The notes beneath the pieces were generated by a model that saw only the letters and a program-made list of their open reading frames with translations, did not search any database and was not told where the DNA came from. A program made the position numbers and the translations under genes. From NCBI GenBank assembly GCA_021843755.1, contig JAKBWB010000005.1, forward strand, positions 124,001 to 188,000: a stretch of DNA of 64,000 nt. Direction: 5' to 3'. Below, piece by piece: positions 51,724 through 60,284 of this stretch. Origin of the DNA: Pseudomonadota bacterium. Its GTDB lineage: Bacteria; Pseudomonadota; Gammaproteobacteria; Steroidobacterales; Steroidobacteraceae. Positions within the stretch are counted from its first letter, which is position 1; the number at the start of each line of letters is the position of its first letter.

Positions 51724-51738
51724 GCGCAGTCCCACATC

Positions 51739-51759
51739 CCGGGCACGCACCGTGCCCGG
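51739..51759. repeat. Inverted repeat CCGGGCACG-CAC-CGTGCCCGG
   Basis: Perfect 9-bp arms with a 3-nt spacer just upstream of the orphan regulator's start. The half-site CGTGCCC recurs in the luxR-luxI intergenic palindrome at 52930-52945. The rest of 51724-52119 contains no gene that I can support. Confidence 0.5.
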
Positions 51760-52119
51760 CCTCCCATGATCCCCCTCTGGCGCGCTCCGGCGCCCGCAGC
51801 GCCCGGTAGGCTCTCGATCTGACCGCGGCGGAGGTTGCCCCACCCCAACGACACCCGTCATGCCGGGTTGGAGCCCTCCGCATCCGAGTTATTGTCAACT
51901 CACCGGCTGTCCAAGGCATGGAGCTTTGCTTGCCCATGCAACACCGGCCCAACCACGGCGAGGAAATACTCCTGCGGCGAGGGCCTGTCAAGGCGTCAAA
52001 AGACGGGGCGCGCGCCGCGTGAATCTGCCGGCCGATTGCGCCACTCTACGGTGAGCGTCGCCTTCCTTTGGGGAAACATGCGCCGGCGACCTGACCTTGC
52101 TCCGACGCTATGGCATGTC

Positions 52120-52872
52120 ATGGATCATCTCGATCTGCTCCAGTCGTTCCTCGAGCGCTGCCAGAGCGAGCAGTGCTCGCGCGCGGACATCGGCGCGGCG
52201 TTCCACGCGGCGATCGAGCGTCTCGGTTTCCGCTACTTCGCCTGCTGCTCGCGCATCGACCCGCGCGATCCGCCCACCGCGACTGTCCTGCTGCACAACT
52301 ACCCGGCCGCATGGGCGCGGCGCTTCCGCGCAGCCGGACTCTTTCGGCTCGACCCGGTGCTGCAGCTCGCCGAGCGCACCCCTGCGCCGTTCTTCTGGGA
52401 CGCGGCCTTCGCGACGCGCCCGATCACGGAGCGGCAGCGAGGCGTGCTGGAGGAGGCGGCCGGTTACGGCATCGCGCACGGCTACACGGTACCGCTCGAG
52501 GCCTGCGGCCCTCCCGGCTCGCCCCGCGCCTCGTGCTCGGTGGTTCCCGAGGGCGGCGCGATCGATCCACGCAGCTACACCACCGTGCAGCTGCTGGCTC
52601 TGTACCTGTATGCCTTCACCCGCCGCGCCCGCATGCAACCCAGCGGCGCCATGGGCGCCGAACTGACGCCACGGGAACGACAGTGCCTGCAGCTCGTGGC
52701 GTGCGGCAAGACCGACTGGGAGATCGCCCGCCTGTTGGGATTGAGCCCATTCACGGTCCACTATCACATCGAGCGCGCCAAGCGCCGCTTCGACGTGATC
52801 ACGCGGATCCAGGCGGTGGTTCAGGCGCTGAGGACCGGGCAGATCTCCTGCGCCGATGGGGCGCCGAAGTAG
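52120..52872 (+). CDS. LuxR-type acyl-homoserine-lactone receptor/regulator
   Basis: 250 aa. N-terminal autoinducer-binding domain with the conserved Trp/Tyr/Asp set (YPAAWARRF, FRLDPVLQ, PFFWD) and Gly in YGIAHGYTVPL; C-terminal GerE HTH (LTPRERQCLQLVACGKTDWEIARLLGLS in part; VHYHIERAKRRFDV). This is a classical quorum-sensing regulator. ATG at 52120 chosen by homologous length; upstream in-frame Met at 52078 is possible. luxI follows 168 bp downstream in the same orientation. Confidence 0.92.
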   Translation: MDHLDLLQSFLERCQSEQCSRADIGAAFHAAIERLGFRYFACCSRIDPRDPPTATVLLHNYPAAWARRFRAAGLFRLDPVLQLAERTPAPFFWDAAFATRPITERQRGVLEEAAGYGIAHGYTVPLEACGPPGSPRASCSVVPEGGAIDPRSYTTVQLLALYLYAFTRRARMQPSGAMGAELTPRERQCLQLVACGKTDWEIARLLGLSPFTVHYHIERAKRRFDVITRIQAVVQALRTGQISCADGAPK

Positions 52873-52929
52873 GGGCCGCGACCCGCGTTGCGGGTACGGC
52901 GAGGGCGCCTCGCCAGAGGATGCAACGGA

Positions 52930-52945
52930 CGTGCCCGCGGGCACG
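52930..52945. promoter_or_regulatory. 16-bp palindrome between luxR and luxI, candidate LuxR site
   Basis: CGTGCCCGCGGGCACG is a perfect palindrome 95 bp before the luxI ATG. lux boxes are 18-20-bp palindromes at this sort of position, though the sequence differs from the Vibrio consensus. Lacks a T-run, so not an evident terminator. Confidence 0.45.
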
Positions 52946-53040
52946 CCGCCGGTCAGCGCCACCCTCCCCTGATCAGAGGATTGGCGCGCGTGCGCGCAGC
53001 GCGCAGGGTTGCCGCACGGTACGCAAGCCCGGAGCGCGCG

Positions 53041-53700
53041 ATGATTTTCCTCGTCAACGCCGAGAACCGCTCACAGTTCGCCGCCGATCTCGCCGCGATG
53101 CATCGGCAGCGCAAGATCGTCTTCGTCGACCGTGCCGGCTGGAACGTTCCCGTGAGCGGGGATCAGGAGATCGATCGCTACGATCGCGACGATACGCTCT
53201 ACCTGCTCGCCAAGGACGCCCCGTGCGGTCCCATTCTCGCCTCCGTGCGGCTGCTGCCGACGCAGCGGCCGCACCTGATGAGCGAGCTGTTCCCGCTCGC
53301 ATGCCTGGCCGCCATCCCGCGCGGACCGACAGTCTGGGAGGCCTCGCGGATGTGCGTGGCGCCGGGCCTGCGCGCCGAGCGCCGCGCGCACGCGCTCGTG
53401 TGGGAAATGGTGTGCGGAGTGCTCGAGACCGCCCTGCTCTACGGCATCGACCAGGTGGTCTTCGCGGTCAACCGCGCTCTGCTGCGCCTCGTGCTGCACT
53501 GCGGCTGGGAGGTGCGACCCCTGGGTCCCCGCCTCGGCGCCGGCGAGCAGGAAGTTGCTGCCGCGGCCGCGACGGTCACGGCGGCGGGATTGCGCGCCGT
53601 GCGCCAGCGCCACGGCATATCGATCCCCGCCACGCGCCTGCACGCACGCGTGTGCCTGCCGGCGGCAACATCTGCCGCCGGCTCGATCGCCACCCCGTGA
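53041..53700 (+). CDS. LuxI-type acyl-homoserine-lactone synthase
   Basis: Makes AHL signal from S-adenosylmethionine and an acyl donor. 219 aa. All invariant LuxI residues are in place: Arg24, Phe28, Trp34, Asp45, Asp48, Arg70 (ASVRLLPT), Phe84 (ELFP), Glu100 and Arg103 (WEASRMCVAP). The C-terminal tail is about 20 residues longer than usual and Ala-rich. ATG at 53041. Its TGA overlaps a possible GTG start of the dioxygenase gene, coupling them. Confidence 0.93.
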   Translation: MIFLVNAENRSQFAADLAAMHRQRKIVFVDRAGWNVPVSGDQEIDRYDRDDTLYLLAKDAPCGPILASVRLLPTQRPHLMSELFPLACLAAIPRGPTVWEASRMCVAPGLRAERRAHALVWEMVCGVLETALLYGIDQVVFAVNRALLRLVLHCGWEVRPLGPRLGAGEQEVAAAAATVTAAGLRAVRQRHGISIPATRLHARVCLPAATSAAGSIATP

Positions 53701-53708
53701 GCGCGACC

Positions 53709-54632
53709 ATGACCGAATCCTTCCCGTCGATTCCAGCGAGCGAGCCCGGCGCGGCCGCCGGCGCACCCGGACTGCCGACGGCGCTCGACCTGCTGCGCGC
53801 CAGCGGCTATGTCATCTTCGAGCGGCTGCTGCCCGATGCCACCGTGGACCGGCTGAACGCCGAGCTCGATCCGTGGTTCAGCGCGACGCCGCGCTGTCAG
53901 GGCGATTTCTACGGCTGGAACACCACCCGATTCGGGTCGGTGCCGCTGAAATCGCCGGCCTCGCACGCCCTGGCCCTGCACCCGGTGATCCTGAGTCTCC
54001 TTGACGCGGTGCTCGGGCCGCACTGCGACTGGTATCAGCTCAACCTGACCCAGGCGGTGCGCCTGCACCCCGGCGAGCGGCGGCAGGTGCCGCATCGGGA
54101 CGAGGAGATGTGGCCGTGTCCGAAGGGCGGCATCGAGTACCTGGTCAATGTCATGTGGGCACTGTCGGATTTCACCGCCCGCAACGGCGCCACCCTGCTG
54201 TGGCCCCGCAGCCAGTTCACGCGCCTCTCGCGCGAGCTCGATCTGGCGCAGGCCACGGTCGCCGCCATGCCGCGCGGGTCGGCGCTGGTGTACCTCGGCT
54301 CGCTGACCCACTGCGCGGGCGCCAACCGCAGTGACCGGCCGCGGACCGGATTGATCCTGAGCTACTGCCTCGGCTGGCTGAAACAGTACGAGAATGCCTT
54401 TCTGTCCTATCCGCCGGCGGTGGCCCGCCAGTTCCCGCCGGCCCTGCGCGACTTGCTCGGCTATCGCATCCACCGACCCAACCTGGGCGGATACGAAGGA
54501 CAGGATCCGGCGGTGCTGTTCGAGACCGCATCGCATAGTCTGCCCGCCGTCGATGCCTTACCCGCGGGCACCGTGCGCGAGCTGCGCGAGTTCTACGCCC
54601 GCGAGCCCCGCGAGGCCGGCGAAGCCCCGTGA
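53709..54632 (+). CDS. Phytanoyl-CoA dioxygenase (PhyH) family Fe(II)/2-oxoglutarate enzyme
   Basis: 307 aa non-haem oxygenase that hydroxylates or otherwise oxidises a small substrate with 2-oxoglutarate and O2. Iron ligands His129 and Asp131 (VPHRDEEMWP) and His201 (LTHCAGANRS); Arg212 (PRTGLILSY) would bind 2-oxoglutarate. The whole jelly-roll core is readable. A GTG at 53697 overlapping the luxI stop (GTGA) is an alternative start. Its position in the AHL operon suggests it modifies a signal-controlled metabolite. Substrate unknown. Confidence 0.88.
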   Translation: MTESFPSIPASEPGAAAGAPGLPTALDLLRASGYVIFERLLPDATVDRLNAELDPWFSATPRCQGDFYGWNTTRFGSVPLKSPASHALALHPVILSLLDAVLGPHCDWYQLNLTQAVRLHPGERRQVPHRDEEMWPCPKGGIEYLVNVMWALSDFTARNGATLLWPRSQFTRLSRELDLAQATVAAMPRGSALVYLGSLTHCAGANRSDRPRTGLILSYCLGWLKQYENAFLSYPPAVARQFPPALRDLLGYRIHRPNLGGYEGQDPAVLFETASHSLPAVDALPAGTVRELREFYAREPREAGEAP

Positions 54633-55495
54633 GCGGGTGTCCCGTGCGCGATGCCGGATTGCTCGTAAGCGCCGATCCGTTCCGGTGTCGCAGCTGGGCA
54701 CTCAACGCGCGCCTCGAAGATGACCTGACCGAGGCGTCGTGCCGGGCCGAAATCGACAGCGTGGCCCGCAACGGACAGCTGGTTCCGGTCATCGGCCGCA
54801 CGCTGGCCGGCGATCCGGACTTCGACATCGAGGTGATCTGCGGCACGCGCCGGCTGTTCATCGCGCGGCAGCTGAACGTGCCGCTTCGCGTCGAGATCCG
54901 CTCGCTCACCGACCAGCAGGCGGCCGTGGCCGTCGAAGCCGAAAACGACCTGCGCAGGCAGGCCAGCGCATACGAGCGGGGACTGTGGCTCGCGAAGCTG
55001 CTGCGCCGCAATCTGTTCGGCTCGCAGGACCAGATGGCGCGCGAGCTCGGCATTACGCCCACGCAGGTGACCCGACTGCTGAAATTCGCCGAGCTCCCCG
55101 CGGCCATCATCGGCGCATTCGCCACGCCCCACGAGATCCTGGAGTCGTGGGCCGTCGAGCTGCACAAGGCCTGCAATGACGATCGCCGCCCCATGCTTCT
55201 CGAGCGGGCCCGGACGATCCACAGGCGCATGCCCCGCCCGCCGGCGGTCTCGGTCTACGAGCTGCTGCTCGCCGAGCGGGGCGCGGCCCGCCGCGCCAGC
55301 CGGCACAGCACGCGCCGCGTAATCAAGGGTCCCGCCGGAGAGGCGCTGTTGCGCTTGGAGCGCCAGCGCCGGGACATCGTGCTCAGAATTCCCAACGCAC
55401 GGGTCGACGCGCGCCTCGAGCAGGCCATCACCCAAGCCGTGGTCGCGGTCCTGATCGGCCGCGACTGCCCCGAGCCCGCGCCCGGCGCGGCGTGA
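54629..55495 (+). CDS. ParB-like nuclease/CTPase-fold protein in the quorum-sensing operon
   Basis: 288 aa. N-terminal ParB domain: IDSVARNGQLVPVIGR, the CTP-binding ICGTRRLFIARQL (GxRRxxA box) and EAENDLRRQAS (ENxxR box). Central KorB/ParB-type HTH: SQDQMARELGITPTQVTRLLKFAEL (in part). The C-terminal domain is unrelated to chromosomal ParB dimerisation domains as far as I can see. No parA or parS-like array nearby, so a role in gene regulation or DNA loading is more likely than partition. GTG start overlapping the upstream stop (GTGA). Confidence 0.85.
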   Translation: MSGCPVRDAGLLVSADPFRCRSWALNARLEDDLTEASCRAEIDSVARNGQLVPVIGRTLAGDPDFDIEVICGTRRLFIARQLNVPLRVEIRSLTDQQAAVAVEAENDLRRQASAYERGLWLAKLLRRNLFGSQDQMARELGITPTQVTRLLKFAELPAAIIGAFATPHEILESWAVELHKACNDDRRPMLLERARTIHRRMPRPPAVSVYELLLAERGAARRASRHSTRRVIKGPAGEALLRLERQRRDIVLRIPNARVDARLEQAITQAVVAVLIGRDCPEPAPGAA

Positions 55496-55519
55496 TGCGC
55501 GCGCAGTGGCAAGCACACC

Positions 55520-56533
55520 ATGGCACGCCCGAGGCGCTGTGAATTCCCCGGAGCTCTGCACCTGGTGAGCGTCTGCGGCCCGCCCGGCGGTCACGTGTTC
55601 TACGATCCGGACCTGTTCAGGCGATTCCCGGACAACCCGCGCGCCCACGCGCCGCATGTCGAGGTCTTCGAGGGTTTGCTGTGGGACGCGTGCGAGCAAT
55701 ACGATGCCCTGATCCACGCGTATGTCACGGAACCGAACGCCGGGCTGATCATCCTGCAGAGCGGCGGCGCGCCTCTGTCGTGGCTGATGCACGACCTGCT
55801 CTTGCGATACGCGCGGCACCTGCGGGGGGAAGCTCGCACGCCCGGAGGCGAGCGGCTCTTTCCACGCCGATACAAGGCGCAGCTGCTGCAGCCGGCGAAG
55901 CTCCCCTACGCGGTGCGCCACGTGCAGCGCCGGGAATTTCCTGGCGCGCGGCGCCGCGCCGCCCATCATCCGTTCAGCTCCAGCCTGATCTACTGCGGCC
56001 GAAAACCGCGGCCGGCGCGCTTCGTCGTGAGCGCCCTGCGCGCGGCGCTCGAGCCTCTGGGTTATGTCGGTCCGGGCGCCTATTTCGAGTTCATGGCGCA
56101 GCGCGACAGCCCCGCCATCGCGGACCTGCTGGCGCGGCCGGTCATCGGGGAACGGAGCTTCCGGCAGAGCGTGCGCGAGCGGTGCCGCCCGCCGGCAAGG
56201 ACACCTTCCCCCGAGGACCTGCTGCGGGAGGTGACCTGCACGGTGCTGCATACCCAGCCCGGCGTCGCCTGCGCCTCGACCCATCGGGGCGCCCTCGCCC
56301 GGGCGCTCGTGGCCTGGTATGCGATGCGGACCGGGGCGGCGCGGATCGGGACGGTGGGCGGATGGTTCGGCGTCACGAGTTCGGACCTGCGCCATCTGAT
56401 CGACCGGCATCGGCGCACGCATCCCCAGTACTTTGCGCTCGCCACCCCGGAATTGTTCCCGGATCTGGCCGCACGGCCGCCCGGGGCCACACCGCGCGCG
56501 CCGCCGACGCGCGCGGCCTGCGGGGCCGCGTAG
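55520..56533 (+). CDS. REP-associated transposase (RAYT) homologue lacking HUH catalytic residues
   Basis: 337 aa. The N-terminus MARPRRCEFPGALHLVSVCG is clearly the Y1/REP transposase opening. However, where active proteins read PNHYHLL, this one has EPNAGLIIL (residues 71-79), so both HUH histidines are gone. The catalytic-tyrosine segment YIHLNP is also replaced (near residues 132-142). The RYKAQLL and PFSSSL landmarks remain. The C-terminal 100 residues resemble the DnaA-like HTH often fused to RAYTs. Probably a domesticated nucleic-acid-binding protein. It precedes the ABC exporter with no gap. Confidence 0.82.
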   Translation: MARPRRCEFPGALHLVSVCGPPGGHVFYDPDLFRRFPDNPRAHAPHVEVFEGLLWDACEQYDALIHAYVTEPNAGLIILQSGGAPLSWLMHDLLLRYARHLRGEARTPGGERLFPRRYKAQLLQPAKLPYAVRHVQRREFPGARRRAAHHPFSSSLIYCGRKPRPARFVVSALRAALEPLGYVGPGAYFEFMAQRDSPAIADLLARPVIGERSFRQSVRERCRPPARTPSPEDLLREVTCTVLHTQPGVACASTHRGALARALVAWYAMRTGAARIGTVGGWFGVTSSDLRHLIDRHRRTHPQYFALATPELFPDLAARPPGATPRAPPTRAACGAA

Positions 56534-58285
56534 ATGTCCGGGAGCGGTACGGGGGTTGCGCCGGTGCTGCGGATCCTCTACCGGGAGGCCACACCCTTCG
56601 TCCGGCGCCGGCTCGCCCTCGTCCTCGGACTGGTGCTCTGCGCCGCCGTGCTGACGGGGCTCGGTCCCCTCGCTCTGAAGCTGATCATCGACAGTTTCAC
56701 GGCAGCGACGCGCACCGCGCCGATCCTGCTGGTGGCCCTGTACGCGCTCAGCCAGTGGCTCGCCCGCTCGGCCGGCGAGGTGCGCGGGATGGTGTACGGG
56801 CGCATCGAGCGGCGCATGTTTCGCACCCTCAGCGAGCGGCTGTTCGCGCATCTGCTGCACCTGCCGCTGCGCTTCCATCTGGACCGCCAGACCGGCGCCG
56901 TCAGCGAGACGCTCACCAACGGCCTGGAGGGCTTGCAGCTGATCCTGCACCACCTGCTGTTTACGGTCCTGCCGGTCACCGCGGAGCTCGCGACGGTCAT
57001 CGTGGTCCTGTGGCGCCTGGCACCCCTGTTGTTTCTCGTCCTCTTCTGCGCCGCGCTGGTGTGCTATGCCGCGGTCTTCGGCTATTCGGCCGCGAGTCTT
57101 GCCCGGACTGCGCGCGTGGCGTCCGCCGCCCGCGTGCAGGCCGGAGCCGCCCTCACCGATGGTCTGCTGAACTACGAGACCGTGAAGTACTTCGCCGCGG
57201 AGTCGGCGGTGCAGGCGCGGGTCGGACAGGCCATGGCGCGCAGCGAGCGCGAATGGGTCGCGTTCTATCGCCGCTTTGCCGGCAACGGCCTGCTCGTGGC
57301 GAGCATCTTCGCGGCGTTTCTCGCCGCCACCACCTGGTACGCGACGGTCGATGTGCGCAGCGGCCGCATGACCCTCGGCGAGTTCGTCCTCGTCAACACC
57401 TACATGCTCCAGCTGGTGCGGCCCGTCGAGACCCTCGGCTATGCCGTGCAGGGCTTCTCCCAGGGTCTGGCCATGCTCGAGAAGATGCTGGGACTGTTTC
57501 GCGAGGCCCCCGAGCCCGCCGGGAGCCTGACGGGCACTGCCGAGGGACCCGGCGCGCTGACGTTCGACCAGGTCAGTCTGTCGTACCGCAGGGGCTGCCC
57601 CGTGCTCCGGGACATCAGCTTCAGGATCGAGGCCCGCCGTACGCTCGCGGTCGTGGGCTCGAGCGGCTCGGGCAAGTCGAGCATCGTGCGGCTCCTGACC
57701 CGCCTGATCGAGCCGGACGGGGGGCGGATCCTGCTCGATGAGGTACCGATATCCCGCCTGCCGCTCGCGCAATGGCGCCGGGCCATCGCCGTGGTTCCCC
57801 AGGACACGGTGCTCTTCAACGACTCCCTCGCCTACAACATTGCCTTCGGCCGCCCCGGAGCAACCCTCGCCGAGGTCCAGCGGGCCGCCCGCATCGCCCA
57901 TCTGCACGAGTTCATCATGAGTCTCCCGGACGGATACGACACCCGGGTCGGAGAACGGGGCGTGAAACTTTCCGGCGGCGAGCGCCAGCGCGTCTCGATC
58001 GCCCGCGCGGTTCTGACCTCCCCGCGCCTTTATGTCCTCGATGAACCCACCGCCTCGCTCGACAGCCGGACCGAGCAGGACGTCCTGGCGAGCCTGCGCG
58101 AGATCTGCGAACACCGCTGCACTCTGTTGATCGCACATCGGCTCTCGACCGTAGTACATGCCGACGAGATCGTGGTGCTCGAGCAGGGACGCATCGTCGA
58201 GCGTGGAACCCATGCCAGTCTGCTGCGGCAGAACGGCGCCTATGCCGCCTCGTGGCGCGCACAACAGCAGGACCACGCCGCATGA
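56534..58285 (+). CDS. Atm1/HMT1-type ABC exporter (fused permease-ATPase)
   Basis: 583 aa half-transporter that dimerises. Six membrane helices (residues about 25-310) including the Atm1-family hallmark LLNYETVKYFAAE. The nucleotide-binding domain has Walker A GSSGSGKSS, signature LSGGERQRVSIARA, Walker B LYVLDEPTASLD and H-loop IAHRLSTV. Atm1-like exporters move glutathione-linked sulfur/persulfide or metal conjugates. In this operon it could export the dioxygenase product. ATG directly follows the RAYT-like stop (TAGATG). Its stop overlaps an ATG at 58282. Confidence 0.92.
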   Translation: MSGSGTGVAPVLRILYREATPFVRRRLALVLGLVLCAAVLTGLGPLALKLIIDSFTAATRTAPILLVALYALSQWLARSAGEVRGMVYGRIERRMFRTLSERLFAHLLHLPLRFHLDRQTGAVSETLTNGLEGLQLILHHLLFTVLPVTAELATVIVVLWRLAPLLFLVLFCAALVCYAAVFGYSAASLARTARVASAARVQAGAALTDGLLNYETVKYFAAESAVQARVGQAMARSEREWVAFYRRFAGNGLLVASIFAAFLAATTWYATVDVRSGRMTLGEFVLVNTYMLQLVRPVETLGYAVQGFSQGLAMLEKMLGLFREAPEPAGSLTGTAEGPGALTFDQVSLSYRRGCPVLRDISFRIEARRTLAVVGSSGSGKSSIVRLLTRLIEPDGGRILLDEVPISRLPLAQWRRAIAVVPQDTVLFNDSLAYNIAFGRPGATLAEVQRAARIAHLHEFIMSLPDGYDTRVGERGVKLSGGERQRVSIARAVLTSPRLYVLDEPTASLDSRTEQDVLASLREICEHRCTLLIAHRLSTVVHADEIVVLEQGRIVERGTHASLLRQNGAYAASWRAQQQDHAA

Positions 58286-58608
58286 GACAGACCCGCTCCT
58301 GTCCTCCACCGACCCTGAGCGCGACCGTCACTTGGCGGATGTGTCCCCGGTGCGGTGCGCCCGGCCCGCGGGTCGAGGAGCAGACCGGCGTCCCTCAGGT
58401 CATCACGGCCCAATGCTGCCACCTGACCCGACAACGCCCGCACTATGCCCGCCTGCGGTCCGGGGATAGGATAGGGCGTCGGAGGGTTGACCCCGACGCG
58501 CTGGGCGAGGCTTCAGGTGCGCCGCAGCCCGCCCGGCAGGGCGGACAGCCGGCCCCGGTACAATGCTCGCCCCACCGATATCAGGGCGAAAAACAACGGC
58601 ACCGGGTC
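58282..58608 (+). other. Interval with an in-frame Cys-rich stretch before the SWIM gene
   Basis: An ATG overlapping the exporter stop (ATGA, 58282) opens a frame that contains MCPRCGAPG and AQCCHL and runs without a stop into the SWIM gene. It could encode a 178-aa SWIM protein with an N-terminal Cys-rich extension. A TACAAT at 58559-58564 instead suggests a separate promoter for the shorter gene. I cannot decide. Confidence 0.35.
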
Positions 58609-58818
58609 ATGACGTCCACCGACACCAACAAGGTCTTTCGATTCGACATCGAAGGACAGGAAGTTGTCTGCTATCAGATGGGCAACGACCGCCTCTGGGT
58701 CTGCAAGTGCGAATACTTTCAGGAGCGGCTGCGGCTGCGCCACCAGGGATACTGCCCGCATATGGCTGCCGCCATCCTGCAGGCCATGGACGAAGGAACC
58801 ATCGACTTCGTGTTCTGA
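58609..58818 (+). CDS. Small SWIM-type zinc-finger protein
   Basis: 69 aa. CKCEYF at about residue 34 and GYCPHMAAAI at about 51 make a C-x-C...C-x-H SWIM zinc-binding motif, a DNA/protein interaction module usually seen in larger proteins. Preceded by a beta hairpin (VFRFDIEGQEVVCYQM). ATG at 58609; Shine-Dalgarno weak. Located between the quorum-sensing cassette and the lasso region; role unknown. Confidence 0.7.
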   Translation: MTSTDTNKVFRFDIEGQEVVCYQMGNDRLWVCKCEYFQERLRLRHQGYCPHMAAAILQAMDEGTIDFVF

Positions 58819-58901
58819 ATCGGACGGCGCGCCGGCAACCGGCCGAGAACGCCTTTGCGGTCAAGGGCTTGCGCCCTAAATCATTGCAATCGGCGCGCGC
58901 C

Positions 58902-60284
58902 TCAGGCCTGCCGCCCCCCGGCCTGTAGCACCTCGCGCCTCACCCGCATGAGGAACTTCACGAAGCGCTTCAGGTGCCGCCGCGCATCATAGTCCGCGCC
59001 CTCGCGCATCCCGAATTTCTCCGCGATCGCGCCTCTGAGGTACCCGGAGAAGCGCCCCGTCAGCGCCCCGGCCCGAACCCTCGGTCCTGCGACCCCGCCG
59101 GCGGCCTGCCACGCCAGCAGCGCCGCCTCCAGCTCCCCCAGCACCAGATCGAGATAATCGAACAGACTCACCATCAGCTTGATCGACACCAGCTGATACA
59201 ACGGATAGCCCCAGGTCTCGTACGTCGAGAACCACTCGCCGGCGCACGGCAGCTCCCCCGCCGGCAGACCCCTCGCGCGCCGCAATGTCCAATCAACCGT
59301 CAGCCCCTCGAAATCCCGGTAATAGAAGTCCCCGAGCGGAACCGCATCCGCCGACAGCGCCAGCAGCACATTCTGCGCATGGGCCTCGAGAATCAGGCCG
59401 AAGTCGAACACCAGATCCACCCACAAGCGCGCAAACCGCGCGAGCAGCACCCCTTCAATCAGCTCCCCGGCGCCGGGCCCCAGATGCGCCATGAGCTGGC
59501 GCAACAGCGGCGGATGGCCCTCGCTGCCGCCCATGAGCGCGAACAGCGGCGCCGCAACGACCTGCCCGCCGAGGATCTCCTCAGGAATGGCGCGGAATAT
59601 GACACCCCCCGCGGGCAGCCCCCGCGGCACCAGGCCCGGCCCCTCGGGAAAGAACCGCAGGGCCTGCGGGAGCGTCTCGCGCTCCCGTTCCAGGAGGCCC
59701 GACAGCCCGACGCTGCGCGCCACTCGAGTACGCGTCAACGCTCGGTCGCCCAACTCACGAGACAGCAGCGACAATTTGACGAAGCTCACCTGCTCCGGTC
59801 GATTCTCGGGCCACGCCAGCACCGTCCGCGTGCTCGAGGTTGGTGTTGCCCACAACCGCGGACCTTCCGCCGGGAACTCGCGCGCCTTCGCACCCGCCAG
59901 AGCCGCCGCATACCGGGCCTGCTCCACCGGATGCACCGGCAACAACACCTCGCCGGGCACGACCCCAGCGCCGCCCGCGCCCTCTGCCAGAGATAACCCG
60001 GACGAGTGCCCATAGCGAACCACGGACCTTCCGCTGAGGCGAAAACACGGCAGGCGGAAGATCGCCCCACGCTCGGGAAAGTACGCTCCGAGGGATCCGG
60101 CGCCCGCGCTCGAGTCGCGCAGACGATCCGGCCGCCACAGTCCGCGCTGCTCGAATCGCAGGAGCGCACCCACGCTCCCGGGCAGCGGACCGTCCGCGCC
60201 TGCCACATCACCGTCGAAACACCCGCCACGCGCCACGATTCGCCTCGGACGTCCGCCCCGCGGCCAGCGTGTTCTCCTTGTCAC
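58902..60284 (-). CDS. IucA/IucC-like NIS synthetase, N-terminally divergent
   Basis: 460 aa from the GTG at 60284 (true start may be later). NRPS-independent siderophore synthetases join citrate or similar acids to amines via acyl-adenylates. Visible motifs: LLPVHPVEQARY (the VHPWQ motif), ATPTSSTRTV, VKLSLLSRELGDRALTR (in part), EAHAQNVLLAL and YRDFEGLTV, with a FhuF-like C-terminal region. The N-terminal GHPxHPxxK-R motif of complete enzymes (about 580-600 aa) is not found, so it may be truncated or a specialised variant. Divergent from the lasso precursor gene. Confidence 0.75.
   Translation of the reverse strand: MTRRTRWPRGGRPRRIVARGGCFDGDVAGADGPLPGSVGALLRFEQRGLWRPDRLRDSSAGAGSLGAYFPERGAIFRLPCFRLSGRSVVRYGHSSGLSLAEGAGGAGVVPGEVLLPVHPVEQARYAAALAGAKAREFPAEGPRLWATPTSSTRTVLAWPENRPEQVSFVKLSLLSRELGDRALTRTRVARSVGLSGLLERERETLPQALRFFPEGPGLVPRGLPAGGVIFRAIPEEILGGQVVAAPLFALMGGSEGHPPLLRQLMAHLGPGAGELIEGVLLARFARLWVDLVFDFGLILEAHAQNVLLALSADAVPLGDFYYRDFEGLTVDWTLRRARGLPAGELPCAGEWFSTYETWGYPLYQLVSIKLMVSLFDYLDLVLGELEAALLAWQAAGGVAGPRVRAGALTGRFSGYLRGAIAEKFGMREGADYDARRHLKRFVKFLMRVRREVLQAGGRQA

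Noticed and set aside
55520-56533. Active REP/IS200-type transposase
   Set aside because: The HUH histidines and the tyrosine motif are missing, and no flanking REP or target repeats were found.
54593-58309. A 1,238-codon open frame on the minus strand across the ParB, RAYT and ABC genes
   Set aside because: It is the antisense shadow of high-GC genes. Its translation has no family motifs, while the plus-strand genes are unmistakable.
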